This document shows, one piece after another, positions 1-10,039 of a DNA stretch of 39,895 nt. The notes under the pieces were generated by a model, which was not told the DNA's origin, did no database searches, and saw only the letters and a program-made list of their open reading frames with translations. Made by a program: the position numbers and the translations under genes. The stretch is taken from NCBI GenBank assembly GCA_026989045.1, contig JALSJY010000241.1:1-39895 (forward strand), given 5' to 3'. The stretch's first letter is position 1. The number at the start of each line of letters is the position of its first letter. This DNA is from Hyphomicrobiales bacterium. GTDB lineage: Bacteria > Pseudomonadota > Alphaproteobacteria > Rhizobiales > Devosiaceae.

Positions 1-1709
1 TATTCCCCACCTCCCTTAAAATGGCAACAGGTCACATGCCTGTTTATTTTGAAGCAGCAGCGGTGATTATTGCTTTGGTGTTTTTGGGTCAGGTGCTTGA
101 ACTTCGTGCAAGAGAAAAAACAGGCAATGCAATTAAAGCCTTGCTTGATTTAGCTCCAAAAACTGCACGCCGCATCAATCCTGATGGATCTGAATATGAC
201 GCACCGCTTGAGAATATTTTACAAGGTGATCTCTTGCGTGTGCGTCCCGGTGAAAGCATTCCTGTTGATGGGGTGATTATTGAGGGAAATTCATCAATTG
301 ATGAAAGTATGATAACTGGAGAATCATTACCCGTTGCTAAGGGCGAAAAAGATGAAGTTACTGGCGGCACAATCAATAAAAATGGCTCTTTAATTATTAG
401 GGCTAACAAAGTTGGTGATGAAACAATGCTAGCTAAAATTATTGAAATGGTCGCCAATGCCCAGCGCTCACGTGCGCCAATTCAGGGCATGGTAGATAAG
501 GTAGCATCGTATTTTGTGCCTATTGTTGTCGCTGTGGCAATAATTGCCTTTATCGCTTGGAATTTATTTGGCCCATCACCTGCGCTTGTTTTGGCAATTG
601 TTTCAGCCGTCTCGGTGCTTATCATTGCTTGCCCTTGCGCGATGGGTTTGGCTACTCCAATGTCAATTATGACGGCGGCTGGCAAAGGAGCGCAAAATGG
701 TGTGCTGATAAAAGACGCTTCAGCGCTTGAACAAATGGCAAAAGTTGATGTGCTAATTGTTGATAAAACTGGCACGCTAACTATGGGCAAGCCAGAATTA
801 ACAGATGTGGTGATTTTTGATAAAACGCCTGAAAAATCCTTCCTCTCTCTTGTTGCAACGCTTGAAAATTCATCTGAGCACCCACTAGCCGAAGCAATAG
901 TTGGCGGCGCTAAACAGCGTGGTGCAAAAATGTCTAAGGCAAGTAAGTTTACCTCAATCACTGGCAAGGGCGTAAAAGCTATGGTCAATAAAAAGCAGGT
1001 AGCAATAGGCAATAAGGCAATGATGGACACGCTTGATATATCAACTGAAGAAGTTGAAAGCCAAGCAAATAAATTGCGTGAAACCGGTCGCACTACAATG
1101 TTTGTAGCAATCGATAATAAGCTTGCAGGGATTATTGCTGTTTCTGATCCAATTAAGCCAGAAACTAAAGACACGATTGAAAAACTACATGCGCTTGGTC
1201 TTAAAATCATCATGGCAACTGGTGATAATGAAAGAACCGCACAAGCTGTGGCAAATGAATTGGGCATTGATGAGGTGCTGGCTGGCGTGTTGCCTGAAGA
1301 TAAACAAGCGCTGGTAACAAGGCTACATAAAGAGGGTAAAATGGTTGCTATGGCAGGAGATGGAGTCAACGATGCACCAGCACTTGCGCAGGCCGATGTT
1401 GGCATCGCTATGGGAACGGGTGCTGATGTGGCAGTTGAAAGCGCTGGCATTACGCTTTTAGGAGGCGATTTAAGCGGCATTGTGCGTGCTAGAAAATTAG
1501 CCAAAGCGACAATTAAAAATATCAAACAAAATCTATTTTTTGCCTTTGCTTATAATGCCGCAGGTGTGCCTATTGCCGCTGGTATTTTATATCCCTTAAC
1601 TGGCACTTTGCTTTCACCAATGATTGCGGCGGCGGCGATGAGCCTGTCTTCTGTTTCGGTGATTTCTAATGCGCTAAGATTAAATAGGTTAAAACTAAAG
1701 GATAGTTAG
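1..1709 (+). CDS. copA: Copper-exporting P1B-type ATPase, 5'-truncated by the window edge
   Basis: Frame is open to the window start (upstream of the listed ATG it reads [22 protein letters not shown], typical CopA core); CPC motif ([12 protein letters not shown]), [21 protein letters not shown]. Confidence 0.95.
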   Translation, partial: FPTSLKMATGHMPVYFEAAAVIIALVFLGQVLELRAREKTGNAIKALLDLAPKTARRINPDGSEYDAPLENILQGDLLRVRPGESIPVDGVIIEGNSSIDESMITGESLPVAKGEKDEVTGGTINKNGSLIIRANKVGDETMLAKIIEMVANAQRSRAPIQGMVDKVASYFVPIVVAVAIIAFIAWNLFGPSPALVLAIVSAVSVLIIACPCAMGLATPMSIMTAAGKGAQNGVLIKDASALEQMAKVDVLIVDKTGTLTMGKPELTDVVIFDKTPEKSFLSLVATLENSSEHPLAEAIVGGAKQRGAKMSKASKFTSITGKGVKAMVNKKQVAIGNKAMMDTLDISTEEVESQANKLRETGRTTMFVAIDNKLAGIIAVSDPIKPETKDTIEKLHALGLKIIMATGDNERTAQAVANELGIDEVLAGVLPEDKQALVTRLHKEGKMVAMAGDGVNDAPALAQADVGIAMGTGADVAVESAGITLLGGDLSGIVRARKLAKATIKNIKQNLFFAFAYNAAGVPIAAGILYPLTGTLLSPMIAAAAMSLSSVSVISNALRLNRLKLKDS

Positions 1710-3113
1710 ATGTCTATCAATCGGCGAAATATATTAAAATATGGCGCAGCTGGTGCGGCTTTTTTAGCTGCACCATTCTCGCTAAAAGTAAGCCAAGCTA
1801 GCCCTGACTTTTTTTCTATTACTGCCGCTCCAATTAAAAAAAGCTTAATGGGTGCGGGCGGACCACTTTCTGATCTTTGGCTCTATGATGGGCAGACTCC
1901 GGGTCCTGAAATTAGGATAAAGCAAGGTGAATATGTGATGGCGCGACTGGTCAATGAGCTAGAAGAGCCAACCACAATTCATTGGCACGGCATAAGAATT
2001 GACAATGCAATGGACGGCGTGCCGGGTTTGACGCAACAAGCGGTAATGCCGGGTGAGACATTTGATTATTATTTTTTAGCACCCGATGCTGGAACTTATT
2101 ATTATCACTCGCATAATAAAACGTGGTCACAGGTGGCACGTGGTCTTTATGGCCCGCTTATCATTGAAGAAAAAGATGAGATTTTTGACAAGGATCACGA
2201 TTTAACTTTGATAATTGATGATTGGCGCATTGGGCAAGATGGGAAGTTAGATCTCGCTTCACTTGGCTCAATGATGGATTGGTCGCATGGCGGACGGCTT
2301 GGCAATCTGCTCACAGTAAACTCACAAAATCAGCCAAGTTTTAAGCTAAATGCTGGTGAAGATTATCGCCTTCGTTTAATAAATGCCGCTAATTCTAGAA
2401 TTTTAGAAATTGATCCAAGCCGGTTTGACGCAAAAATTTTGGCCTATGATGGGCAGTCAATTGGTGAGCCTAAAAAATTATCATACTCGCCATTGTTATT
2501 AGGACCTGCGCAAAGGGTTGATTTGTTAATCACTCCTAAAGCAGGAGGTGATTTTTCGCTTGAAGAATTATCGAGCGGGCAAGCCTATGCTTTTGCTAAT
2601 TTTGAAATAGTGGGCGAAAAATCTGTTACGCCTTCTTTGAAACAATTACCGCTAAATTCTATCCCTGAACCTGATATTAAAAATGCAAAAATATTTCCAT
2701 TGAAAATGAGTGGCGGCGCAATGCGTAGAGTTGGCGATATTTATTATCAGGGCAAGAAACTTCAGGGTGACGATTTTAGAAATACTGGTCAGGTTTGGGC
2801 GTTTAATGGGGTTGCTAACCTGCCTGAAAAGCCGTTTTTTACAGTTAAGCAGGGCGAAACAGTAATAATTGAAACCATAAATGATACTAATTTTATTCAC
2901 GCAATGCACGTGCATGGGCATCATTTTAGAGTAATTGATAGAAGCGGCTCTGATATTGATGAGGGCAACCCATGGCGCGATACTTTTTTAATTGGCTCAG
3001 AGCAAACAGTAAAAATCGCCTTTGTCGCCGATAACAAGGGCAAATGGCTCTATCATTGCCACATGCTTGAACATGCCGCGGCTGGCATGATTACATGGTT
3101 TGAAGTTGTTTAA
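1710..3113 (+). CDS. Multicopper oxidase, CueO/laccase-like, Tat-type signal
   Basis: N-terminal RRNILKYGAAGAAFLAAP; copper motifs IHWHGIR, YYHSHNK, HAMHVHGHHFRV, WLYHCHMLEHAAAGM; immediately follows copA. Confidence 0.92.
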   Translation: MSINRRNILKYGAAGAAFLAAPFSLKVSQASPDFFSITAAPIKKSLMGAGGPLSDLWLYDGQTPGPEIRIKQGEYVMARLVNELEEPTTIHWHGIRIDNAMDGVPGLTQQAVMPGETFDYYFLAPDAGTYYYHSHNKTWSQVARGLYGPLIIEEKDEIFDKDHDLTLIIDDWRIGQDGKLDLASLGSMMDWSHGGRLGNLLTVNSQNQPSFKLNAGEDYRLRLINAANSRILEIDPSRFDAKILAYDGQSIGEPKKLSYSPLLLGPAQRVDLLITPKAGGDFSLEELSSGQAYAFANFEIVGEKSVTPSLKQLPLNSIPEPDIKNAKIFPLKMSGGAMRRVGDIYYQGKKLQGDDFRNTGQVWAFNGVANLPEKPFFTVKQGETVIIETINDTNFIHAMHVHGHHFRVIDRSGSDIDEGNPWRDTFLIGSEQTVKIAFVADNKGKWLYHCHMLEHAAAGMITWFEVV

Positions 3114-3137
3114 ATTCGATAGAAAGGGGTTTGTGTA

Positions 3138-3521
3138 TTACGCCTTAGTCACGCCAGGACGAGTAGCAATGAATAAAGAAACAATACCAAGCACAGCGGC
3201 TTGAATTGCTAAGAAAATTAAGCCAAGGCCAAATAATACTGAGATAGCAAAGGTAGCAAAGATTGCGAAAATTGCTTTATATTTGGTTTTTGTAGCTATT
3301 GCGCCATGTTCTTGCCAATCGTTAATCAGTGGGCCAAATTGGCGATGATTAAGCAGCCAAGCATGTAAGCGCTCAGATGAGCGGGCGAATGAATAAGTTG
3401 CAATTAGCAGAAATACCGTGGTTGGCATAAGTGGTAAAATCGCGCCAATAAAAGCTAAAGCAAGTGTGACACACCCAAGGCTCAGCCATAAAATTCTTTT
3501 TGCTGTAAATTTTTGTTTCAT
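3138..3521 (-). CDS. DUF454 (YbaN-like) inner-membrane protein
   Basis: Small membrane protein with LPLMPTTVFLLIATYSFARSSERLHAWLLNHRQFGPLINDW signature. Confidence 0.85.
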   Translation of the reverse strand: MKQKFTAKRILWLSLGCVTLALAFIGAILPLMPTTVFLLIATYSFARSSERLHAWLLNHRQFGPLINDWQEHGAIATKTKYKAIFAIFATFAISVLFGLGLIFLAIQAAVLGIVSLFIATRPGVTKA

Positions 3522-3852
3522 AAATCTAGCTCATTAATTTTAAACTTATCACAGCAAATGATAATATTTAAAAGTAAATCAGGCGTATATTTTTATTATC
3601 AGTTCAAATTCTGGTTAATAAGACTAAAATATTTCATTAGTAAAATCGGCTAGCAACTTAGTATTAGGAGCTATCACTAATATAACGATTATCCTCGTTA
3701 ATGTTATCAGCTAGAATGACGCTTTAAGTGCCTATAATTATCATAATTGCATCACAACATTGTCATAATTTGTTTGTGGTAAAATTAACTATCTCAATAT
3801 ATTTATTGCACAATGATATTTAGGTTGATTTTAATAGTGAAAGAATTTTGCA

Positions 3853-4542
3853 ATGGGTAAAAAAACATTGATTTCTAGAAGAATTTTCACTTCTGGGGCG
3901 GTTAGTTTATTGGGACTAACAATAGCAGGTTGCTCAAGCAATTCCTCAAGACAATCAACACAATTATCAAAATTTTCTCACGCTAGTAGTGTAAGTGAAA
4001 TTGCTAGTATGTATGGTCCAATAAAAAATGAGCGCTTTCCCATTCCCGCTGTTCCTCTAAAGCAAGTCTCATCAAAATATTATCGCCAACAAATTTCATA
4101 TAAAACAAAAGAAAAAGTAGGCACTGTCATTGTTGATACTAAAAATTTCTATGCCTATTTGGTGCAAGAAAATGGCAAGGCGATGCGTTATGGTGTTGGC
4201 TTGGGTCGTGCGGGCTTTGAGTGGTCAGGTCGTGCAAATATTGCATGGAAAAGAAAATGGCCAACCTGGACACCGCCCAGCGAAATGATTAAGCGCCAAC
4301 CAGAGTTAGAAAAATATTCTGCAGCAAATGGCGGAATGGAGCCAGGGCTGGCAAACCCTTTGGGAGCAAGAGCGCTTTATATATTTAAAAATGGCAAAGA
4401 TACGCTTTATCGCTTGCATGGAACTTCAGAGGCTTTTTCAATTGGCAAAGCCGTATCTAGTGGTTGTGTAAGGTTTTTAAATCAAGATATTATTGATCTT
4501 TATCGACGCGTACCAAGCAATTCAACCATTGTAGTTATCTAA
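3853..4542 (+). CDS. L,D-transpeptidase (YkuD fold) lipoprotein/exported protein
   Basis: Signal with lipobox-like LTIAGCSS; catalytic HGTSE...SSGCVRF motif. Confidence 0.92.
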   Translation: MGKKTLISRRIFTSGAVSLLGLTIAGCSSNSSRQSTQLSKFSHASSVSEIASMYGPIKNERFPIPAVPLKQVSSKYYRQQISYKTKEKVGTVIVDTKNFYAYLVQENGKAMRYGVGLGRAGFEWSGRANIAWKRKWPTWTPPSEMIKRQPELEKYSAANGGMEPGLANPLGARALYIFKNGKDTLYRLHGTSEAFSIGKAVSSGCVRFLNQDIIDLYRRVPSNSTIVVI

Positions 4543-4563
4543 TTAAATTTAAGCACATAAGTT

Positions 4564-5043
4564 ATGAAAAACACTAAACTGATAATAGCTTTTATAATTA
4601 TTGCTATTATCAGTGCGGGTGGGTTTTATTATCTAAAACCTCAATCAAACATAAAATTAGGTGCAATATTTTCTCCAGATGATAAAAAACTGGTGGCGTT
4701 TGGCAAAAAATTATATGCAAATAATTGCGCCTCTTGTCATGGTATGAATCTTGAGGGCGAGAGGGATTGGAAAAATAGAAATGAGCAGGGACTTTTACCT
4801 GCTCCACCGCATGATGAAACTGGTCACACTTGGCATCATAATGATGAGACATTATTCTCATTAACAAAATATGGCTTAGCAAAAACTGCTAATCTCAAAG
4901 ATTACAAAACCAACATGCCAATATATGAAAATATTTTATCTGATGAAAAAATAATCTCAATAATGTCCTATGTAAAATCAACTTGGCCAGATGAAATTAT
5001 TGAGCGTCATGATCAGTTAAATGCTAATCAAGCGCAACAATAA
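4564..5043 (+). CDS. Membrane-anchored mono-haem c-type cytochrome
   Basis: Single N-terminal TM segment, CASCHG haem-binding motif, possible distal Met ligand (NMPIYENIL). Confidence 0.88.
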   Translation: MKNTKLIIAFIIIAIISAGGFYYLKPQSNIKLGAIFSPDDKKLVAFGKKLYANNCASCHGMNLEGERDWKNRNEQGLLPAPPHDETGHTWHHNDETLFSLTKYGLAKTANLKDYKTNMPIYENILSDEKIISIMSYVKSTWPDEIIERHDQLNANQAQQ

Positions 5044-5045
5044 TA

Positions 5046-5903
5046 TTAGCTTTTCTCACCTTTTTGAAAAAATATCATCACCAATGCAAGCGCTGATGAG
5101 CCTATCATCAATAATAATGAAACCGCATTTAGCACGGGTGTTGAGCCTTCTTTGAGCCTATCAAACATGGTGATGGTTAGTGGTGCATCTGATCCAACCA
5201 GCATAAGAGTAGTATTAAAATTCTCAAAACTCATTAACAGGGCAACAATGCCAGCACCAATAATAGCTGGGCGTAAAAACGGTAATGTCACGTGATAAAT
5301 TGCCTGCCAAGGCGTTGCGCCAAGATTAAGCGCTGCTTCTTCTAATGAGCTATCAAATTTTTTCAAACGTGCCGCAATAACCAAAGTTGCAATGGTTGTA
5401 ATGAATGAGAACTGCCCCAAAACCACCAGCGTTAAACCCGGCCTTAATGCTTCAATTTCCCAACCAGTTAAATTCTCAACTCCGTTCGCTACAAAATTTG
5501 AAAAAACTAAAATTGAAATCCCAAGAATAATTCCAGGAATAACTAATGGCAAAAGCATAAGCACATATAAAAATCCCTTGAATTTAAACTCGGCTCGCTC
5601 AAACAAAAACGCATTGATAGTGCCAACTGTAATCGAGAGAACAGAAACACAAAGCGCAACAAATGCAGAAGTGCCAATAGAGCGCATTATTCGTCTTTCA
5701 TGAAACACCCCAAGCCAAGGTTGCTCAGTGCCAAAAAACCAAGTCCAGGTAAAACCTTCCCAAGGCAGTGAGGGAAATTGTGAATCATTAAAAGCAAACA
5801 CCGCCACCACTGTTAATGGCAAAGCAAGATAAATGAAAAACAAGACTACATAAGAATTATAGATGGTTTTAACAAATGGATTTTGTTTAATGCTCGGAAT
5901 CAT
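5046..5903 (-). CDS. potC: Spermidine/putrescine-type ABC transporter permease (PotC-like)
   Basis: EEAALNLGATPWQAIYHVTLPFLRPAIIGA permease EAA loop; adjacent to the other pot genes. Confidence 0.88.
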   Translation of the reverse strand: MIPSIKQNPFVKTIYNSYVVLFFIYLALPLTVVAVFAFNDSQFPSLPWEGFTWTWFFGTEQPWLGVFHERRIMRSIGTSAFVALCVSVLSITVGTINAFLFERAEFKFKGFLYVLMLLPLVIPGIILGISILVFSNFVANGVENLTGWEIEALRPGLTLVVLGQFSFITTIATLVIAARLKKFDSSLEEAALNLGATPWQAIYHVTLPFLRPAIIGAGIVALLMSFENFNTTLMLVGSDAPLTITMFDRLKEGSTPVLNAVSLLLMIGSSALALVMIFFQKGEKS

Positions 5904-5906
5904 TTT

Positions 5907-6767
5907 CTATCCCATCGTCTTAGCTAAAGTTTGGCCAGAAAATTTAAGCCCCAGCCAGACTATGAGCGAGGATAGGCCAAGCAATAAAAATCCAAATGCT
6001 GCCCCCTGCTCCCAATTAAATCGAGTGATAAATTGGCTATAAATCATGCCAGTAAACCATAGCGAGGATTTTCCACCCAATAATATCGGCGTGAGATAAT
6101 TACCAAGTGAGAGCATAAACACCACGATTGAGCCGGTAACAATTCCTGGAATAGCGTGAGGAATAACTATATTTTTCATTATCGAAAAACCATTGCCACC
6201 CAAATCATAACCTGCCTCAATCAAACTATCATCTAAACTATCTAGCGTAGTAATAAGTGGCACAACCATAAACAGCATCGAAGTATAAACAAGCCCAACC
6301 ATAATCGCTCCATCATTATAAAGCATTTCTATTGGCTGATTTACTACACCACTCCATTGCAAGAAACTTGAAATAACCCCTGTTTCTCTTAGCAAAATCA
6401 TCCAACCAAAAGTTCGCACAAGCTCTGAAACCCAAAACGGCACGAGGCACAATAAAAACAGAGCCATCTTCATTCGCCCTTTGGCTATTTTGGCAATATA
6501 ATAAGCAATAGGAAAGCCAATAAGTAGCGTTAAAAAGGTTGCGAATATTGACATATAGGCAGTGCGGGCAAATGTATTCCAATAAAGCGGCTCAGTAAAA
6601 AATGTCATATAATTGCCAAAGCCAAACTCATATAGACGCACTCCAACTTTTTCGCGCAAAGATACATAAAGCATATCGAGATGCGGAATAATAATAAGCG
6701 TTGTTAGCCATAATAATAGCGGCGACATCAACAGGATGAGACCAAGTTTTGTGCGTGGTCCAATCAT
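5907..6767 (-). CDS. potB: Spermidine/putrescine-type ABC transporter permease (PotB-like)
   Basis: ORF 5907..6797; internal start MIGPRTK at 6767 better fits the junction with the ATPase gene. EAGYDLGGNGFSIMKNIVIPHAIPGI permease loop. Confidence 0.87.
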   Translation of the reverse strand: MIGPRTKLGLILLMSPLLLWLTTLIIIPHLDMLYVSLREKVGVRLYEFGFGNYMTFFTEPLYWNTFARTAYMSIFATFLTLLIGFPIAYYIAKIAKGRMKMALFLLCLVPFWVSELVRTFGWMILLRETGVISSFLQWSGVVNQPIEMLYNDGAIMVGLVYTSMLFMVVPLITTLDSLDDSLIEAGYDLGGNGFSIMKNIVIPHAIPGIVTGSIVVFMLSLGNYLTPILLGGKSSLWFTGMIYSQFITRFNWEQGAAFGFLLLGLSSLIVWLGLKFSGQTLAKTMG

Positions 6768-7882
6768 TGTTGGATATCCTCTTTTACAGTAAAACAAGTT
6801 GCTTGATCATGTTGCCAACCAATATGAATTTCCTGCCCCTTATTAAGACTAGCAAACTCTCCAGTTTGCGGGATAGCTACATCTATTTCTGCACCATCTT
6901 TTGGATTGCGCACCAACACTCTTGAATTTGCGCCATTAAACAGGACATTGCCAACCACGCCTTTAATTTTATTTTCCATTTTAGCAATATCATTTGCTTT
7001 TAATCCAAGCAAAACTGATTCAGGGCGCACAAAAGCTTTCACATTCTGCCCCTTTTTTATTACCTCGCCATTAGTTTGTGCAATAAGAGTAAAACCATCA
7101 TTCGTTCGAATTTTTACGCTGTCTTTTTTTACTGTTTCAACAATTCCAGACCATTGGTTGCTCTCGCCAACAAAGCCAGCAACAAAAGCAGTTTTTGGAT
7201 TATAATAAAGCTCTCGAGATGTTCCAACTTGCTCAAAAATCCCCTCATTCATCACTGCCACCTGATCGCTCATAACTAGAGCTTCTGATTGATCATGCGT
7301 AATATAAATAAAGGTGGTGTTAAATTCGCTTTGTAGTTTTTTAAGCTCAACCTTCATATGTTCACGCAATTTTAAATCAAGCGCTCCAAGCGGCTCATCT
7401 AGCAACAACACATCAGGATCAAGCACCATACATCGAGCAATGGCAATGCGCTGTTTTTGCCCACCAGAAAGCTGATCGGCTTGGCGCTCCTCAACTCCAG
7501 GCAGCCCAACTCTTTCAAGCACTTCACCAACTTTTTGCTTGATAGTGGCACTATCTTCACCACGCCGCTTTAGACCAAAGGCAATATTTTCATAAATATT
7601 CATCATTGGGAAAAGTGCTAAATGCTGAAATACCATGTTAACAGGACGTTTATTTGGCGGCTCATTAACCACCGACTTCCCCTTAATAAGAATATCGCCA
7701 GCGCTTGGCTCTATGAACCCGGCAACCATTCTTAAAAGTGTGGTTTTGCCGCAACCAGAGGGGCCAAGAATTGAAAAAAAACTACCCTTTGGCACAGAAA
7801 ATGAAACATTATTCACCGCGGTAAAATCACCAAATTTTTTATTCACTTTAATGCAGTCTAAATCGGAAGCATTTTCATTCAT
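6764..7882 (-). CDS. potA: Polyamine-type ABC transporter ATP-binding protein (PotA-like)
   Basis: Walker A GPSGCGKTT, signature LSGGQKQRIAIAR, Walker B VLLLDEPLGALD, C-terminal TOBE-like region. Confidence 0.93.
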   Translation of the reverse strand: MNENASDLDCIKVNKKFGDFTAVNNVSFSVPKGSFFSILGPSGCGKTTLLRMVAGFIEPSAGDILIKGKSVVNEPPNKRPVNMVFQHLALFPMMNIYENIAFGLKRRGEDSATIKQKVGEVLERVGLPGVEERQADQLSGGQKQRIAIARCMVLDPDVLLLDEPLGALDLKLREHMKVELKKLQSEFNTTFIYITHDQSEALVMSDQVAVMNEGIFEQVGTSRELYYNPKTAFVAGFVGESNQWSGIVETVKKDSVKIRTNDGFTLIAQTNGEVIKKGQNVKAFVRPESVLLGLKANDIAKMENKIKGVVGNVLFNGANSRVLVRNPKDGAEIDVAIPQTGEFASLNKGQEIHIGWQHDQATCFTVKEDIQQ

Positions 7883-7909
7883 TTTTTTCTCTTATTTATA
7901 GTAAATCTA

Positions 7910-7994
7910 CTTCGCTTTGCTCAGTATGACATCGAATTAGGTCAGCATAATTATTCTTAACCATAGCACTTGTGTTACCCTGAGCAAAGCGAAG
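7910..7994. repeat. Inverted repeat: 15-bp perfect arms CTTCGCTTTGCTCAG (7910-7924) / CTGAGCAAAGCGAAG (7980-7994)
   Basis: Read directly from sequence between potD and potA. Confidence 0.85.
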
Positions 7995-8004
7995 GGTCTT
8001 GCGT

Positions 8005-8033
8005 TAAAAATGGCGCTCAAATTTTGAGCGCCA
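8005..8033 (-). terminator. Hairpin downstream of potD, Rho-independent-terminator-like on the minus strand
   Basis: tggcgctcaaa-t-tttgagcgcca (8011-8033), followed on the minus strand by TTTTTAACGC. Confidence 0.7.
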
Positions 8034-8046
8034 CTTAAGTCTTAAT

Positions 8047-9126
8047 TTATTTAGCTGCATTCACACGATCAAGAACACCACCTTCAATGGTTTCAAGACC
8101 TGCAGGAACTGGCGGATACCATTTGATATTATCAATTGCTTCTGGTGGGAAACTAGCTTGAAAACGAGCTTTAAGAGCATCATCAGCCATAGCATCTGCT
8201 CCAAGTGAAGCTGTGAAGTTACCAGCTTGAGCAGTAATCATTGCAGCAACATCTGGCTGCATTACAAAATTAATCCACTTATAAGCCGCATCATCTGCTT
8301 TGCCTTTTTTAGGCAACACAAATGCATCAATCCAGCCAAGCGCACCAGATTTTGGCGCAACAAATGAGATGTTAGGATTGTCAGCATTTAGCTTCCAGCC
8401 ACCTGTATCCCAAGCCATAGCCGCAACAACTTCACCAGAGCGCAACAAGTTCATAATCTCGTCGCCACCTGACCAATAAGTTTTTACGTTAGACTTACAA
8501 TCGATCAATTTAGCTTCAACTTGCTTCATCACGTCTTCATAAGCTGCAGTGTCTGAATAAGCTGCGAATGGATCTAGACCCATTGAAAAAGCGAAACCAA
8601 TTAAGGTTGGGCGCTTAAGTCTATAAGAAACTTTACCTTCATATTTCGTATCACAAAGATCAATATAATCTTTAACGTCAGGAGCTTTTGAACTATCAAC
8701 GATTAAACCGCTTGTTCCCCAAACATGAGGCACGCCATAAACTTCACCATTAAGCGTTGTTTGAGCTTTGGTTGCATCGAGCATTGAGGTAATAAACTGA
8801 CTAGCGTCAATTTTGCTGAGATCCATTGGCTTATAAATATCATATTCAGCTTGTGCACCAGCAACCCTATCTTGAGAAGGCTGAGCAAGATCAAAACCGC
8901 CGCCACCAGTTGCACGAAGTTTTGCTATCATTTCTTCATTGTTTGAAAGAGTAACCTCAACATCAATACCTGTTTCAGCTGTAAATTTAGCAACCACATT
9001 TTCAGGCGCATAACCACCCCATGTTAACAAACGCAGCGTTTCAGCAAGCGTAGGCGTTGCACTAAGTGCAAATGCTGTCACAGCACTTACTAATGTAATT
9101 TTAGAAATTTTATTTATTAAGCTCAT
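8047..9126 (-). CDS. potD: Spermidine/putrescine-type periplasmic substrate-binding protein (PotD-like)
   Basis: Signal peptide; TLRLLTWGGYAPENVVAKF and FVLPKKGKADDAAYKWINFVMQP; strong SD (AGGAGG) upstream on the minus strand. Confidence 0.92.
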   Translation of the reverse strand: MSLINKISKITLVSAVTAFALSATPTLAETLRLLTWGGYAPENVVAKFTAETGIDVEVTLSNNEEMIAKLRATGGGGFDLAQPSQDRVAGAQAEYDIYKPMDLSKIDASQFITSMLDATKAQTTLNGEVYGVPHVWGTSGLIVDSSKAPDVKDYIDLCDTKYEGKVSYRLKRPTLIGFAFSMGLDPFAAYSDTAAYEDVMKQVEAKLIDCKSNVKTYWSGGDEIMNLLRSGEVVAAMAWDTGGWKLNADNPNISFVAPKSGALGWIDAFVLPKKGKADDAAYKWINFVMQPDVAAMITAQAGNFTASLGADAMADDALKARFQASFPPEAIDNIKWYPPVPAGLETIEGGVLDRVNAAK

Positions 9127-9455
9127 CTTTTTTCCTCCTTAGATGAATAATACTCACGCCGTTTATACCATTTTTGGTATTATTCTTTGACATGTTTGTT
9201 TAGATCTTTTCTTGAGTTTATTTTTAGACATCTAAAGAAATAAGATGACTAAAAACAAAAGCAAAGCCCCTCTTATTGTAGAAAACAAGAGAAAACCCAA
9301 AAGCTTACCTAAGCTATATATATTACAGTCCTATGACAGGGAAAAAGCAAGTGCTGATTTTATATTTTTGCTGAATTTGGCTAGCTGGTAAATATTTCAA
9401 CCTTTAAACACCATCTTTATTTGCTGAAATACCCGCTCTTAAAAAATATACTAAT

Positions 9456-9469
9456 TTGATCTGAATCAT
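9456..9469. promoter_or_regulatory. Candidate FNR/CRP-family palindrome TTGATctgaATCAT
   Basis: 9 of 10 half-site bases match TTGAT-N4-ATCAA; lies about 140 bp upstream of the 9608 ORF. Confidence 0.4.
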
Positions 9470-9607
9470 AGAATTCAATGCTATAAAATTCTATATAGGC
9501 TCAAGAGCATTGCTGAAATAGGCGTATGCTTATCCAATATATTGAAGTTTTATATTTAATCTGGGGGTTGTTTATTAACCAAACACGAAGTGTAGATAAG
9601 GATTAGT

Positions 9608-9943
9608 ATGATGAAAACCAAAAAGATTGAAAAAGATCAATGGGAAAGCTATTTTAATTCTATTACAAATTTTCTTGAGGGCAAAATCGCAACTATTGAT
9701 GTAACTTCACTTGATATTGGCGATCAATTGCAAGTTGACGAAGTTTCATTATTTGGGCTTGCCTATGATCCAAAAGATGACCTTTTTGAAGTTTCTCTTG
9801 AAGGTTTGGATCATCTAATTTTACACCCAAAAGAAATATATGCCTTAACTGGTGAAAATGGCATAGAGGCTATTGAGGTTATCACCGATAAGGGCGTGAA
9901 ACAGATAATTACGTTAAAACAAGCTTTAATGCTGCCTGCATAG
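9608..9943 (+). CDS. Small DUF5335-like protein
   Basis: 111 aa, acidic, no signal peptide; W-E-S-Y-F N-terminus and HLILHPKEIYA segment resemble the DUF5335 family; SD-like AAGGA upstream. Confidence 0.65.
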   Translation: MMKTKKIEKDQWESYFNSITNFLEGKIATIDVTSLDIGDQLQVDEVSLFGLAYDPKDDLFEVSLEGLDHLILHPKEIYALTGENGIEAIEVITDKGVKQIITLKQALMLPA

Positions 9944-10039
9944 CTCAAATATTTCTTCTATTGCCTCTAATATTTAATAAAGGCGGAGTGTTATTTTAAA
10001 TTTTGCTCCGGTGATTTTATTTTAAAGGGAGTGGTTCTA

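Noticed and set aside
482-1525. 347-aa ORF on the minus strand
   Set aside because: Fully antisense to copA, Ser/Thr/Ala-rich low-complexity translation typical of antisense reading of a coding frame.
3756-3777. TTGTCATAATTTG motif upstream of the L,D-transpeptidase as an FNR box
   Set aside because: Lacks the CAA in the second half-site; not convincing.
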